Positions 21,041-34,338 of a stretch of 64,000 nt of DNA are shown one piece after another. Each line of letters starts with the position of its first letter. Within the stretch, counting starts at the first letter, position 1. Source of the stretch: Clarkia xantiana subsp. parviflora (lineage: Eukaryota; Streptophyta; Magnoliopsida; Myrtales; Onagraceae); assembly GCA_036873135.1 (NCBI GenBank), contig JAPTYO010000015.1, positions 7,915,683 to 7,979,682 of the forward strand. Direction: 5' to 3'. Made by a program: the position numbers and the translations under genes. The notes under the pieces are model-generated. The model made no database searches, had not been told where the DNA came from, and saw only the letters and a program-made list of their open reading frames with translations.

Positions 21041-22011
21041 CAACCGAATTCAAGTCAATTAAAATAGGGAAGTCAAGTTTTAAACTCCAAATGTTTTAGA
21101 ACCTCGAAATGGACTATACAGTGCTCATAGGGTTCTAACCTTTATGCCTTGTTCGATTATGGGGATGGATCTCGGAGATACATGTTTTTGAGACTGGTTA
21201 AATTAGTGGGCTTAATTGCAATTGTTTAATATTCAATATATCTTTATGCATGATTAGAACTGTTGTCTTGACTGAGTCAAGCTAGCTGGATATTACATGT
21301 TGTGGGCAGAGCCCTGATTAAATATATGGTATGCGCACTAGAATAGACATGCTGTGATGGTTGAAAATGCCTAGGATTCATGCCAGAAGCTTGCGTGATA
21401 GAATGTAAGCATGAATTGCAAATCCGCCCCTAATATTTAAAATTGTTTTAAAATCGAAAACCAGTCGCCAAATATGTATGATTGATGTGGATGTTACATG
21501 TTTGACACGTATGCTAGAATGTTAAGGATGTAGTTGCGTTTGATAATTTACTTAGAAGTAGAATTATGAATGCAAGCATGAGTTCCTCGGAACATTAGAC
21601 GCATGACGCGTAAGCATGTATGTGGTATGTATGATGAATGTTACTAGCATATGATAATTTGCATGGATTGTAGAATTGTGTATGCATGAGTGAATTCATC
21701 GGAATGATTTTTCCAAAACAAAAAGGGCCTTGGGAAAGACAAGATCGGGTATGCTTATTTTAAAATTCTCGTTCCGGTAATTTGCGATTTAAACCTTTTT
21801 AACAGACTGGTCTATTGGATAGAAGATGAAAATAGTGTGAACTCTTTCACAACCATCTTCCATTGGTTTACTGGTGGTCGGTTTGTTTAGATGACTGAGG
21901 AATCATTATTTGTCGGATTCTATTTCAATGGATATTTCATGTATGCAATTCTTTCTCAAAATGTTGTTGTCTCCCTGATATTTTGCATAATCATCGATGT
22001 GTTAATACAAA

Positions 22012-22740
22012 ATGGTTGAATTAGTGCGATTCAATTTTCTTCGCAATCTTGATGGTGTGAATCATGATGAATTAAAGGAGTACGTGTTGACTCTCTACTA
22101 CGATTCCGAAAAGTGGAGAGGACAACTACGGATAAATATTGTAGTCTATATAATTTTGACAATGAGAGACAAATATAATAATTTGTTTCACCAAGCATGG
22201 GAGTAGGTTCTTTGATGATCTGAAAGCGTAAGTGGTGATACATTCAACCTTGGTAAAATGGGGTTGAAGAATACTTCAATAGCAACCAGACAATGTTACA
22301 GCTTGATATTCCTTTGCATCCGCTATGGTGGAAGCAAGGATGCAAAAGCAAGAAATGTTTCGTTTGAATGTGATGGTCTTCTCTCTTTTCATGGATGTTT
22401 GCGTAAAACCCGCATCGGATCTTCGGGATGAAAGGTCAACATGAAAAGGATGTATATGGTTATCTGTTGTTGACGGGACTCAATAACCTTGAGCCTAATC
22501 AAGTACAGTGACCACAGCACTGAAAGGGAAACCTTATCTACTCACCATACTAAACTCGAAAGATGTCAACCATGATCGGCATAGCATGAAGAGAACAAGA
22601 CCGAGTAGGTTAAACCTCGTTGATAAAATGCGTCCCTAGTACGCCTCGTATATCATGAGTATAAAGCTGGGAAATGTTTTATAAGGACGCAAATCATTTG
22701 ACGTGATTCACTTGTGAATCTACTCAGATGTAGTGTCCAA
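22012..22740 (+). pseudogene. Gag remnant of E3
   Basis: ATG at 22012 opens MVELVRFNFLRNLDGVNHDE, a copia Gag start, and the frame fails at about 22206. Similarity to E6 (36430-37150) continues to about 22740 in changing frames. No zinc knuckle is seen. Confidence 0.62.
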
Positions 22741-24580
22741 CACAAAGTTCTCGACTATATGCACGACGACCATGGATTAAATATGCGGCTTTCAGATCAA
22801 GAACTATACCATTGTCTTATATAATCGTTGTTCGCTTCAATTACTAAATTTTGGTTATTTCGAGATTCAGAGTTATTGAATAAAGTAATTGTTGCTAGAT
22901 TCGAAGCACAATTTTCTTATCAATTTAACGGCCCGATAAAAGGGGAACGATCCGAAACGAAAATACATAACCACAGGTTTAGAACCAAATTTTTTTTGGC
23001 CAGGTAAAAGAGGCTAAATGAAACGAAATGAAATACTTGCTCCGTCATCTCAGTCAGGATAACTAAACTGAATAAACCCATCGATTGCGTAGCTAAATCA
23101 AATGAAATAACTCTTTCTTTATTAATTACTCCATTGATTGAAATAAACTATAATGATAATCATGTTTTCCACCGATTGGATTAAATTAAATTAAATTCAG
23201 AAATGAAGCGATCATACCAAGGAGTAATACCTCGGTAAAATTGTGCTATGCGCAAGTGGACCTCGAAAGACGAAACACATCGTTTCAAATTAAGAGTTTA
23301 ATAATGAAGTGTTTGAATAATGGTTGTTCTGAATTTTCGTTTATATTCCTATGGAAACGACTTATTGATATCATTTACATCGGTAAGAAGTAGGCTTCGA
23401 AAGCTACTACGACCCTGTAAAAGTATCAACTGACGCATAAGGTGAAAACCTAAAATGCTCAGTTCAGAGATGGCTTAAAATCTCTGAGATAAGTCAGCAA
23501 ACGAAGAATGATAAAGTCTGTTAAACGATTTTCCTTCAAAACGCCTTGAACGATAAGTCGGGCTAGGCATTCAAGTTAAATGAAACACTTCAAGAAGCAC
23601 AGTTTATATATATGCATAATGTTAGAGTCATTCTATCAGACATTCATTTTTGGAATGATGAAAGATGATTCACATAAATGTAAAACTGTGTTCCATTGAG
23701 ATCGGTAAGGTAGGTCGTCATCATAGCTGAAAGGTGACAATGAGTCCAATCATATCACCATGCGACAATAATTTGCGCAATAAACACGTATTCAGGAAAA
23801 GGGTACGCCAGTTACTCCTAGTAAATACCTGTTTACAGCTTGGACTAAATGGTACAGTGGTCAAACATGAGACATTACATCACTAACATGACGAATTTTC
23901 CAAATGCATGAACAGTTTCAATCAACATAGTCATGATCAAAATGTAGCAGAATAACGACGACAATCAGGTCCCACTTAATTCGAGTGGGAGAGATTTGAA
24001 CCAGCAACTCAAGTGAATGACATGGTAAATGAGAATGGGGACATTTTCATAATAAATACAGTGGGAGGAATAAAGCCTACCACAAGTAATCACTGTTGCT
24101 GTTGGGACGAATTAAGTCAAACCGGATGGTCAAAATTGCCGAACCAGGAATGACACAACTACCAATATTACCCATTGTTCCCAGTGGGAGTGATCCAACC
24201 ATACTTGGTTCCAGATCCTAGTGATCAAGGAATGCATCTCGAAAATAAAAGAGACCAAGAGGTTGTAATAGGAAAGTTATAGGTCAAGGTTCTAGCACTG
24301 CTATTGTTCCCAACAGAGACGATGCTCCGATAAGAAGCATTGTTCCGAGTGGGAGGATTATTCCCAATAGAAATGATGCTACGATAAGAAGCGTTATTCC
24401 GAGTGGGAGAAAAGATCAGACGAATTAATGGGACTCATAATGCCTAGACGAGAGTCAAAGGCAAGTATCCCATTGAGCAAACTGAAAACCCCACTTAAAC
24501 TGTTGGCAAGCACTGGAAAGACCTCAAGTGGAGAAATGGAAAGAAATAATTAATGAGATAGATCGCCTAAATGAAAACCA
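22741..24580 (+). other. E3 region without recognisable protease or integrase
   Basis: About 1.8 kb with no substantial ORF. Near 23960-24400 it holds remnants of the hinge (CGAGTGGGAGAG, GTTCCCAGTGGGAGTGA), which recur in E5 and E6. Confidence 0.65.
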
Positions 24581-26028
24581 TAATAGTCTATAGTTGATTT
24601 ACCTGATAACCACAGGGGCACAAGGAAAAGGTGAGCCCTGAAAGAAGGTTCACCACTGATGGAAAAGGTCGAACAACTCGACTTATTGCGAAAGGACTTA
24701 CCCAATTCACGGAGTGGACTTTGATAAGAATAAACTCACTGACTGTGTGTAAAACCACGGTTAGGGCCATTTATGGTCCTAGTCGCAAGTCTCGATCTAG
24801 AACTGCACCAAATAGATGTTGAGACCACAATCCTCCACGGAAACCTGGAAGGAAGAGATCTACATGGAGCAACCGGAGGGTTTCATTACTCCTGGTAACG
24901 AACGTAAAGTTTGTAAACTCCAAAGGTCCATATACGGTCTTAAACAGTCGTCTCGGCAATGGTACCGCTGATTCCACAAGGAAATCGTAGGAAACGGATT
25001 CGTGAATCTTCACGAGGATCCGTGCGTGTATTATAAGACCTCCGGGTCTAAGTATGTCATCTTAACCTTATACGTGGACGACATACTCATTGCTGAAAAC
25101 GACGTGACTTTCATAAACAAGTCAAAGTCCTGGGAGAGGCCACATATATCTTGGGCATTAAAAATGCTAGAGATCGGGCTACCCGGAAAATTGTGTCTAT
25201 CTCAGGAAGCCTACATCAACAAGTTGTTGAAAAGGTTCAAATTACATGATGCAAAACCTGTGGATAAGCCGGTGGTATTTGGGAGCGTACTGTCTAAACG
25301 TGACGGCCCCAAGAACCTGGCAAAGCCTGAACAAATAAAGGGTGCAGAGAATTTAAGCGTGGTTGATATTTCGATATACACTATACGATACACCCGTCCG
25401 GATATCTGGTACGTTGTGGGCCTAGTAGCATGTTTCCAGTCAGATCATAGCCATCAACATTTAAAAGACTGATAAACGAATTATTGGTTATACCTAATTC
25501 GTTATCCGAAAGGTACTACCGACTATGCTCTGTGTTGTGAGGGCGAGAAGTTAGAATAGACCGGTTACAGTGACGCCGACCATGGTGGTGATCCGGATGA
25601 TCGTAAATCCACTACATGAGGAGTATTTCTCCATGCTAATGCCGCCATTTCATGGACGAGCAAGAAGCAAACTGTGTCGCGTTGTCAACAATGAATCGGA
25701 ATTCATTGCTCTCTCCTAGAATGCACAGGAAGCAGTCTGGCTAAAAATGCTTCTTACTGCGTTGCTTGGTGATGACATCGGAAGTAAACCTGTAAAGGTG
25801 TTCTCCGACAGTCAGGCAGCTATTGCGGCAGTTAAGAATCCGAAGTACCATAGTAGGACCAAACACATTGATGTGAAATATTTCTATGCTAAATCGATGG
25901 TAGAAGACAATATAATCACTATGGAATACTTGTCCACTGATAATATGATTGCGGACCCATTAACTAAGCCACTACGCATGGATATATTCGAAAAGCATGT
26001 AAAACTACTTGGATTGCGTAGGGTTTAG
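24580..26028 (+). pseudogene. Copia reverse transcriptase-RNase H of E3, broken
   Basis: The N-terminal RT is badly damaged. From about 24865 the frame reads MEQPEGFITPG, SIYGLKQSSRQWYR, then a stop, then LHEDPCVYYKTSGSKYVILT with YVDD at 25071-25082. A ~30-bp loss near 25130 removes the MKDMGEAT phrase. RNase H runs to 26028, with breaks near 25470-25740 and an intact-looking end (SDSQAAIAAVKNPKYH, ADPLTKPLR). Confidence 0.9.
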
Positions 26029-27167
26029 AAATGGCATGTATCTGTGATGACATTTTGATACTAGAAAGTCACATTTTGTAAGCGAAAGAATTGCAACTAA
26101 GTTTTTGATCGATCGACGTCATAATGTTTTTATTACATCAAATTACGGTCTATAAACTGAATCGAAGGAGGACGCAATCCTCTGCCAAACAATGTCGAAT
26201 GTCGGCCATACTTAGTCACGCAGGTACGGTCGTCTTGTGATAGTGGGAGGCCTCCACTATGTAAGGCTGGCTAAGAGTCAGGGGGATAAACCTGATTGAG
26301 CATAATGATTATCTATAGTCGAAGTAACTCGATGTGATTCTCGTTCTGCAGATCGCCGTGATGAACTTCGTTCGTCATAAATCCACATTCTGGGCCGGAT
26401 GAAAATCTGTGATAGCATGATTGACATATACCATTCCTTTTGACCCAAAAGGTTCAGTTATGTTATCAACGCGTGCTTCATATTACGCGTGCCATGTGCG
26501 ACCACGGGGTCACAGATCGGTTGTGCTAGGAAAAGAATCCTCGTGATTCTGGCAGGCGCAAACTTCTTCACCTCGAGCGTGTGATTGATCCCGGGAGCCT
26601 TATGAAGAGGCACCCAAAGTATCCTCATGGACTCGGAACTCATACCTAAGGCCAGGCCCAATACTCGCTTCCCGGCGTACGAGCGTAGTGCTGAACAAAA
26701 AGGCCCAGTGACCACGTCTTTGGAAACTGGTTGGGTTTGACTGAGGGTATGAGCGATGGGAATGGTCAAGTTCACCTATAATTCACCGATTCTTGTATTC
26801 ACTAAGGTGGCCACCAACCAGATATTAGTTGAGGTTTGTGAATACTTGTACGGATGCCTTTGAGAAGTGTTCCTATGTGGAAACTAGGCAAATGGAGAAT
26901 TATCAGTTGACCTAGGATACAGCGCGGTACAAAATATATAAATGTTGTTTATAACATGTTAATTGGAGAAAAGGGAATCAACGTTCCGCGGGCGCTACAA
27001 CACTCCTAACAGATGAGTAGCACGATGCCCGTCGTATCCACCGGTCGCACGGCAAGCCTCTTATGAACTATTCGTAAGCACGGAGCAGATCAAAGGGAAT
27101 AAATGTTGATGCGGATTCGGACAACAATACATTAACAGGCACCCTCCCATTCCGACGAGTGGGAGCT
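26029..27167 (+). other. E3 3' region with an antisense ORF, ending in the polypurine tract
   Basis: Noncoding in the sense direction. Antisense 26458-26775 is open for 105 codons and matches an E5 frame (31427-31798). The purine tract GAGTGGGAGC abuts the LTR at 27157-27167. Confidence 0.7.
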
Positions 27168-27766
27168 GTAAGCATATGGTGATGGGCGTCGTAATTGGTA
27201 GCCCATAATATGTATAGTTTACCTAATGAACTTGGGTAAATGTCACATTAGGGTAATTAGGCTAGACCCAAATCCCAATTAACATGAAACTCCCAAAATT
27301 GGGCCTCCCCAATACATAGGCCGGCCGAAACATTAGTGAGGGGTAAAGTGGACTTTTGTCCACTTTACTCCTCCTATAAATAAAAGGTATTAGGGAATAT
27401 TTTAGAGTTATTTATAATTCCCTCACAAGAGTGTTTTAGAGAGAAAACCCTCTTCACACATTTACTAGTTTCGGCCGAACCCTTGCTTCACCGAAGGTGT
27501 GACAAATTTCTTTTGAGCAAGCTCTCTAGAGATCTGTCCATGTGCAAAGAATCGATCAAAGGCTTTGCTGTGGAGCTGCACCACGTGGGCTTCTCTAACT
27601 GGAACCTCTACGGGTCCCGACCGGAGGATCGTGAACTCCCTATCGAGAAGATCTTGGGTCTACGGATCATCATGAAGGTATGTGTGAAAATTCTGCTACA
27701 TAATTGATATTACTAGCATGTACCTTGTTTATAGTATCCGTAGTGATTACTCCCCGTAATCTAACA
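27168..27766 (+). repeat. 3' LTR of E3 (599 bp)
   Basis: TGTAAGCATATGG...TAATCTAACA, followed by TSD TCCTG. TATA box at 27375-27382. Confidence 0.93.
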
Positions 27767-27771
27767 TCCTG

Positions 27772-28397
27772 AACATTCACGCATACGCATCATGCGTGAA
27801 CAAACTATACAAAACATGCATATTTGGCGACATATTTCCGTTTTAAAAACATTTGGGGCTGACTTGCAATTCATGCTATAAAACAATCATGCGTACGTCT
27901 AGACATGAATCCGAGGCAATTGCAACCATCACAACATATCTATCCTAGTGCACAACTCATTAATTGAAAACCAGCGCTCATCCCAGAACATGCATAATCA
28001 AGCTAGCTTGACTTAGTCAAGAGGACAGTTCTAATCATGCAATAATATCATTTTAAATACAATTGCAATTCAGCCAACTAAATGATTCAGACCCAAGATC
28101 ATGCATTTGCGAGATCCATCCCCATAATCGAAACTATGCATCAGGTTTAATTAAATTGCGAATAATTTAAACATGTGCATTGTGTAAGTAATTTTAAAGT
28201 TCGAAAACATTTGGATTTATAAATTTGACCATCCTATTTTAATTTTAATCAAATCGGTTCGGTTTGAAAATTTCTGGTTCGGTTCAGGGTTCGGTAAAAT
28301 GGTTCGGTCGGACCGGTTCAGTTTAAAATAGGATTCGGTTTGAGTTCGTCACTCAAACCGTGTCGGTTCGACCCATATTAATTGCCCCGGTCCAACC
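27772..28397 (-). other. E2 5' leader, part 2
   Basis: Resumes exactly where 15552 stopped. Contains the reversed ACCGAACC-rich tract (about 28245-28390) and ends at the E4 insertion. Confidence 0.78.
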
Positions 28398-28995
28398 TGT
28401 AAGCATATGGTGATGGGCAATGTAAATGGAAGCCCATTATATGTATATGTTACCTAAGTTAATTGGGTACATGTCACTTTAGGACATTGGGCCAGACCCA
28501 AATCCCAATTTACATGGGAGGCCTAATATTGGGCCTCCCTATACTAGATGGCCGGCCGAATCTTAGGAGGGGGTAAAGTGGACCTTTATCCACTTTACTC
28601 ATCCTATATATATGGCGAGTTAGGGGTTTTATTAGGGTTAATCACAATTCCCTTTAAGTGGTGTTTTGAGATAAAACCCTTCACCAAGAACACCATATAT
28701 TCGGCCGAACCTACCTCACCAAAGGGTGTTCCAATTCGCCTTCGAGCAAACACTCTGGAGATCTGTCCCTTGCCAAGAATCGATCAGAGGCTTTGCTGTG
28801 GAGAATATACCACGTAGGGCTTCCTTCACAAGAACCCCTACGGGTGCCGACCGGAGGATCGTGAACTCCCTCCTGCGAAGATCTTGGGTCTACGGACAAC
28901 TTTAAAGGTATGTGCGAATCTTCTGCTGCGTAATTTCGATTACTAGCATGTACCATGATTTAGTTTCCGTAGTGGTTATTCCCCGTAATCTAACA
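28398..28995 (+). repeat. 5' LTR of E4 (598 bp)
   Basis: TGTAAGCATATGG...TAATCTAACA, with a TATATATA box near 28605. Confidence 0.92.
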
Positions 28996-28996
28996 G

Positions 28997-29008
28997 TGGT
29001 ATCAGAGC
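28997..29008 (+). other. Primer binding site of E4
   Basis: TGGTATCAGAGC one base after the LTR. Confidence 0.92.
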
Positions 29009-29685
29009 CTGTGTTAGGAGTTCATGATTTTGTTAAATTGGTGTTCTTGAAATTTAAATCAGGACCGAAAATTTTAAATGAAAAAGGATTTAAAATTTCA
29101 AAATTTTTAAGTTATACATGATCCGAAGTTTCATGATGTTATTAGGAAATTTGATGTTCATGTTCTTCAAGAAAAATGTGATATTTATCAAAATCAAACA
29201 TTGGATTATCTTAATAAAATTTGATCTTAAAATTTGACCACTTATTCCCAATTGTGTGTTTGTGCCGAAAATTCTAGGTGAATTACAAGGAAAATATTTT
29301 AATTTATTGGTCTCCTAGTAACAAAATTCGGCCAAACCTATAAAATAATATTGTTTACCATATTTTAATTTTTAATCAAGGTAAAAATATATCTATAATT
29401 GGGAACATTAGGATAGATTCACATTAATATATAAAAATATATATAACTTTCAATATATCTAAATATTTAAATAGGTTAAAGATATTATTGATAGATTTTA
29501 GTTACCTAAAAGATTGAGAGAATATATTGTCAATATATGTTTCCTATTTAAGATATTGACAATAAATAAAATATATATTTATATGTGGGTAGCCGAAATT
29601 TACATATATATATATATATTGTTGATTGATTTAATCTTATAGATAGAATCTTGACAAAAATATTTATATGTTTATATTAGGTCCG

Positions 29686-29731
<46 letters not shown>

Positions 29732-30484
29732 AATATTAGAAATTATTTTATATAGTTAATGTTACTTGGTGGCTAAGTTAAATAATTTTGGACTTTAAAA
29801 CCCTACTTGGGCCACAAGTAAACATTTCGGCCCAACCTTTTATATTTTAATTATTGGGTCTGTCCAATATGTCAAACCGGTACGAATTAAAACCAAACCG
29901 GATTTTCTCAATCAGTTCGACCTAAACGGTTCGGGACGGACCGAGGTAACTAATTGATCTAACCGAACCGGTTTTGTGTGTTGAACCGTACCGAACCCTA
30001 TTTTAATTTGGACCGGTTCGGACCGAACCAGATTTTAAAATTAAAATCGGACAGAACCGAATCGGTTTTTTATTTTTGGACTGAACCGAACTGGTTTATA
30101 CCAAACCGGACCCGAATCGTATTTTTTGAACCGGACCAAGTCAGACTGAAATTGACTGAACCGAACCGTATTTTCAAAACTGAATTCAAGTCAATTAAAA
30201 TAGGGAGGTCAAGTTTTAAAATCCAAATTTTTAAGAACCTTAAATGGCCTACACAGTGCTCATGGGTTGAAAACATTAATGCCTTATTTCGATTACGGGG
30301 ATGAATCTCGGAGATAAATGTTTTTGGGACTGGTATAATTAGAAGGTTGAATTGCACTTGCTTATTATTCAATATATATTTATGAATGATTAGAAGTGTT
30401 GTCTTGACTGAGTCAAGCTAGCTGGATATAGCATATTGTGGGTTGAGCCCTGGTAAAATATATGGAATGCGCACTAGGATAGAC
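29009..30484 (+). other. E4 leader with (TA)n and ACCGAACC-rich tracts
   Basis: Noncoding. (TA)n at about 29690-29727; ACCGAACC-type phrases at about 29875-30175. This uninterrupted leader defines the limits of element F in E3. Confidence 0.75.
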
Positions 30485-31083
30485 TGTTAGATTACGGGGA
30501 GTAATCACTACGGAAACTAAATCATGGTACATGCTAGTAATCAAAATTACGCAGCGGAAGATACGCACATACCTCTACAGTTGTCCGTACACCCAAGATT
30601 TTCGCAGGAGGGAGTTCACGATCCTCCAGTCGGCACCCATAGGGGGTTCTTGTGAAGGAAGCCCTACGTGGTATATTCTCCACAACAAAGCCTCTGATCG
30701 ATTCTCGGCAAGGGACAGATCTCTGGAGTGTTTTTTAGAAAGCAAATTGGCACACCCTTGGTGTTTGATGCGGTTCGGCCAATGTGAGTGTATTTGGGGG
30801 GAGGGTTTTCTCTCAAATCACCACTTAAAGGGAATTGTGATTTTTTTTAACCCTAATAAAACCCCTAACTCCCCATATATATAGGAGGAGTAAAGTGGAC
30901 AAAAGTCCACTTTACCCTCACTATAAGTTTTGGCAGGCCACATGTATAGGGAGGCCCAATTTTGGGCCTCTCATGGGATTTGGGTCTGGCCCAATGTCCT
31001 AAAGGGACATATAACCAATTTACTTAAGTAACCTATACATATAATGGGCTCCCATTTACGGCACCCATCACCATATGCTTACA
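30485..31083 (-). repeat. 3' LTR of E5 (599 bp)
   Basis: TGTTAGATTACGGGG...CATATGCTTACA on the plus strand, the reverse of the E3/E4 LTR. A purine tract GAGTGGGAGC (minus strand) follows. Confidence 0.93.
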
Positions 31084-32295
31084 GCTCCCACTCGGTTGAA
31101 TGGGAGGGTCTCTGTTAATGTATTGTCGTCCAAATTTGCATCAACATTTCACTCCTTCGATCTTTCCCTTGCTTCTGAACTGTTCATACGAGGTTTTCCG
31201 TTCGACCGGCGAACACGACGGGCATCGTGCTACTCATATGTTAGGAGTGTTGTAGCGCCCGCGGAACGTTGATTCCCTTTCTTCAATCAACCTGTTATAT
31301 ATGTCATATATAGTGTCGCGTTGTATCCTAGGTCAACTAATAATTCTCCATTTGCCTAGTTTTGCACTTAGGAACACTTCTCCAAGGCATCCGTAAAAGT
31401 ATTCACAACCTTCAACTAATATCCGGTTGGTGGCCACCTTTGTGAATACAAGAGCCGGTGAATTACAGGTGAACTTGACCATCCCCATCGCTCATACCCT
31501 TAGTCAAACCCAACCGGTTTCCAAAGACGTGGTCACTGGGCCTTTTTGTTCGGCACTACGCTCGTATGCCGGGAAGCGAGCATTGAGCCTGACCTTATGT
31601 ATGAGTTCCGAGTCCATGAGGATACTTCGGGTGCCTCTTCATAAGGTTCCCTGGATCAATCACACGCTCGAGATGAAGAAGTTTTCACCCGCAAGAATCA
31701 CGAGGATTCCTTTCCTAGCGCAACCGAGTTGTGACCCCGTGGTCGAACGTGGCACGCGTAGTATGAAGCACGCGTCGATAGCATACCTGAACTTTTAAGT
31801 TCAAAGGAATGGGATATTTCAAATCATGCTATTGCAGATTCTCATCTGGCCCAGAATGTGGATTAATGAGGAACAAAGTTCATCACGGCGATCTGAAAAT
31901 GAAGATCATGTCGAGTTACTTCGACACTAGATGATCGTTTGCGTAATCTGGTTTATCCCCCTGATTCTTAGCCAGCCTTGCTTAGTAGAGGCTTCCCTCC
32001 ACCGCAAGACGACCGTACCTGTGTGACGAGGTAAGACCCACGTTCGACATGGTTTTGGAAGAGGATTCCGTCCTCCTACGACTTAGTTTATAGACCGAAA
32101 ATTTGATGTAATCAAAACACTATGACGTCGATAGATCATAAAATCAATTTCAATTCTTTCGTTTCAAAAATGTAACTTCCAGTTATCAAAATGTTATCAC
32201 AGATACACGCCATATCTAAACCCTACGCAATCCAAGCAGTTTTACATGCTTTTCGAATATCTCCCTGCGTAGTTGTTTAGTTAATGGGTCCGCAA
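31084..32295 (-). other. E5 3' region with a conserved antisense ORF
   Basis: Equivalent to the E3 and E6 3' regions. The plus (antisense) strand is open at 31427-31798 (123 codons) and shares long identical runs with the E3 frame, such as NLTIPIAHTLSQTQPVSKDV. Confidence 0.7.
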
Positions 32296-33560
32296 TCATA
32301 TTATCAGTGGACAGTATTCCATACTGATTATATTGTCTTTTACCATATATTTAGCATAAAAATATTTCACATCAATGTGTTTGGTCCTACTATGGTACTT
32401 TGGATTCTTTACTGCCGCAATGGCTGCTTGACTGTCAGAGAACACCTTCATAGGTTTACTCCCGACGTCACCATCTAGCAGCGCAGTAAGAAGCCTTTTC
32501 AGCCAGACCGCTTCATGTGCATTCTTAGAAAGAGCTATGAATTCCGATTCCATCGTTAACAGCGCGGCACATGTTTGCTTCTTGCTCGTCCATGAAATGG
32601 CAGCATTAGCAAGGAGAAACACTCCTCCTGTGGTGGACTTACGACCATCCGGATCGCCACCATGGTCGGCGTTACTATAACCGGTCAATTCTAATTTCCC
32701 GCCCTCATAGCACATCGCATAGTCGGCAGTACCTTTCACATAACGAATTATTCATTTTACAGCCTTTAAATGTTGATAGCCAGGATCTGACTGGAAACGT
32801 GCTACTAGGCCCAGGGTGTAACAGATATCCGGACGGGTGCATTGCATGGCGTACATCAAACTACCAACCATGCTAAAATACTCTGCACCCTTCATCTGTT
32901 CACGCTCTCCCAGGTTCTTGGGGCAGTCGCGTTTTGACAGTGCGCACCCGAACACCACCAGCATATCCACGGGTTTGGCATCCTTTAATCTGAACCTTTT
33001 CAACAGCCTGTTGATATAGGTTTCTTGAGATAGATACAATTTCCGGGTAGCCTTATCTCTAGAAATTTTAATGCCCAAGATTTACATGGCCTCTCCCATG
33101 TCTTTCATCTCAAATGCAAATGCTAACCAGGACTTTGACTCATTCATGAAACTCACGTCGTTAACAACAATGAGTATGTCGTCCACGTATAAGGTTAAGA
33201 TGACATACTTAGACCCGGAGGTCTTATAATACACGCACGGATCCTCGTGAAGATTCTCGAACCGTTTCCTACGATTTTCTCGTGGAATCTGCGGTACCAT
33301 TGCTGTGATGACTATTTGAGAGCGTAGATGGACCTTTGGAGTTTATAAACTTTACGTTCGTTAACAGGAGTAATGAAACCCTCCGGCTGCTCCATGTAGA
33401 TCTCTTCCTCTAGGTTTCCGAGGAGGACTGTGGTCTTAACATCCATTTGGTGCATCTCGAGATCGAGACTTGCGACCAGGACCATAAATGGCCCTAACCG
33501 TGGTTTTACGCACAGTTAGTGAGTTTGTCTTGTCAAAGTCCACTCCGTGAATGGCTTTCA
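32296..33560 (-). pseudogene. Copia reverse transcriptase-RNase H of E5, broken
   Basis: From 33300 to 32296 one frame carries RT with YVDD at 33178-33189, MKDMGEAM, the connection region, and RNase H (YSNADHGGDPDGRKSTTGG, SWTSKKQTCAALLTMESEF). It is cut by TAA at 33082-33084 and TGA at 32752-32754 (CGA to TGA). A 1-base loss near 32310 spoils the C-terminus. The N-terminal RT (33301-33560; MEQPEGFITP, MDVKT) is in other frames. Confidence 0.92.
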
Positions 33561-33728
33561 TTTAAGGCGATCTCTCTATTTTATTATTTTCTTCCATTTC
33601 TCCACTTGAGGTATTTTCAATGCTTGCTAACAGTTGTTAGAGTTAGGTTTTCACCCTACTTGATGGGTTCGAAGCCTTTGACCTTCGTCTAGGCTTGTGT
33701 ATCCCTTCTTAAGTTTGATTGTTTCTCC

Positions 33729-34325
33729 TGTTAGCATATGGTGACATGACACGATAATTGGTAGCCCGTTAATATATGTGGTTACCTAGGATAATTAGGT
33801 AAATGTCACATTAGGGCTAATTGGGCCAGATCCAGCTCCCATGTTACATGGGAGGCCCAAAATTAGGCCTCCCACCCACATAGGTCGATCGAAACCCTAG
33901 ATAGTGAGGAAGGAGGATTTTCTCCTCCTCCCACTATATAAGGAGGTCTTGGGATCACTCCCAAAACACACATTGATCACAACTCCTCTTAAGTTGTGAT
34001 TTGAGAGAAACTCCTTTCTCTCTGGCCTAGTTTCGGCCGGCCCCTATAACACCACCATTGGTGTGCCAAATTGCTTTCGAGCATTTAGTCTGAGGTTCTG
34101 TCCCCGTTGAAGAATCGAACAGAGGCTTTGTTGTGGAGCTACATCGCGTGGGACTTCTTCTAACGAAGAACTTGCACGTGGTTCCGACCGGAGGATCAGA
34201 ACTCCCTCCACATCATTCTTGGGCAGGAAAGCTAAAAGATATGTGTACTAATTCCGCTGCGTAGATTAGATTTCTTGCTAGTACAAGTTTAGCATTCCGT
34301 AGTATTACGTCCTCGTAATCCAACA
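33729..34325 (+). repeat. 5' LTR of E6 (597 bp)
   Basis: TGTTAGCATATGGTGACATG...CGTAATCCAACA. TATA box TATATAAG at 33935-33942. By eye a few percent different from its 3' partner. Confidence 0.94.
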
Positions 34326-34326
34326 G

Positions 34327-34338
34327 TGGTATCAGAGC
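34327..34338 (+). other. Primer binding site of E6
   Basis: TGGTATCAGAGC one base after the LTR. Confidence 0.93.

Larger units (their letters stand above)
20196..22011 (+). other. E3 leader, second part, with (TA)n and ACCGAACC-rich tracts
   Basis: Noncoding leader parallel to E4 (29340-30484) and E6 (34720-36429). It contains (TA)n at 20430-20460 and 20559-20596, then about 20725-21040 with many ACCGAACCGG-like phrases, then a conserved segment with GAGTTCCTCGGAACATTAGA near 21580. No ORF of note. Confidence 0.72.
15553..27766 (+). mobile_element. Element E3: complete Ty1/copia insertion, TSD TCCTG
   Basis: Two direct LTRs (15553-16132 and 27168-27766), flanked by TCCTG at 15548-15552 and 27767-27771. 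Primer site, polypurine tract, gag remnant and RT-RNase H are in the expected order. Its leader is interrupted by gypsy element F. Coding parts are heavily damaged. Confidence 0.93.
9392..28397 (-). mobile_element. Element E2: Ty1/copia, split by E3 and E4
   Basis: Minus-strand copia element inserted in E1 after GTATC. Parts in this window: 3' LTR 9392-9988, interior 9989-15552, then (after E3) leader 27772-28397, where E4 interrupts it. Its 5' LTR lies beyond E4, outside the window. Interior content is RT-RNase H, a gag-like remnant and a long leader; no protease or integrase is recognised. Confidence 0.86.
28398..30484 (+). mobile_element. Element E4: Ty1/copia, 5' part, split by E5
   Basis: 5' LTR (28398-28995), primer site and leader, closely matching E3. 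It stops at 30484, where E5's LTR begins; the remainder lies beyond E5, outside the window. The expected TSD (CAACC at 28393-28397) cannot be checked. Confidence 0.88.
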
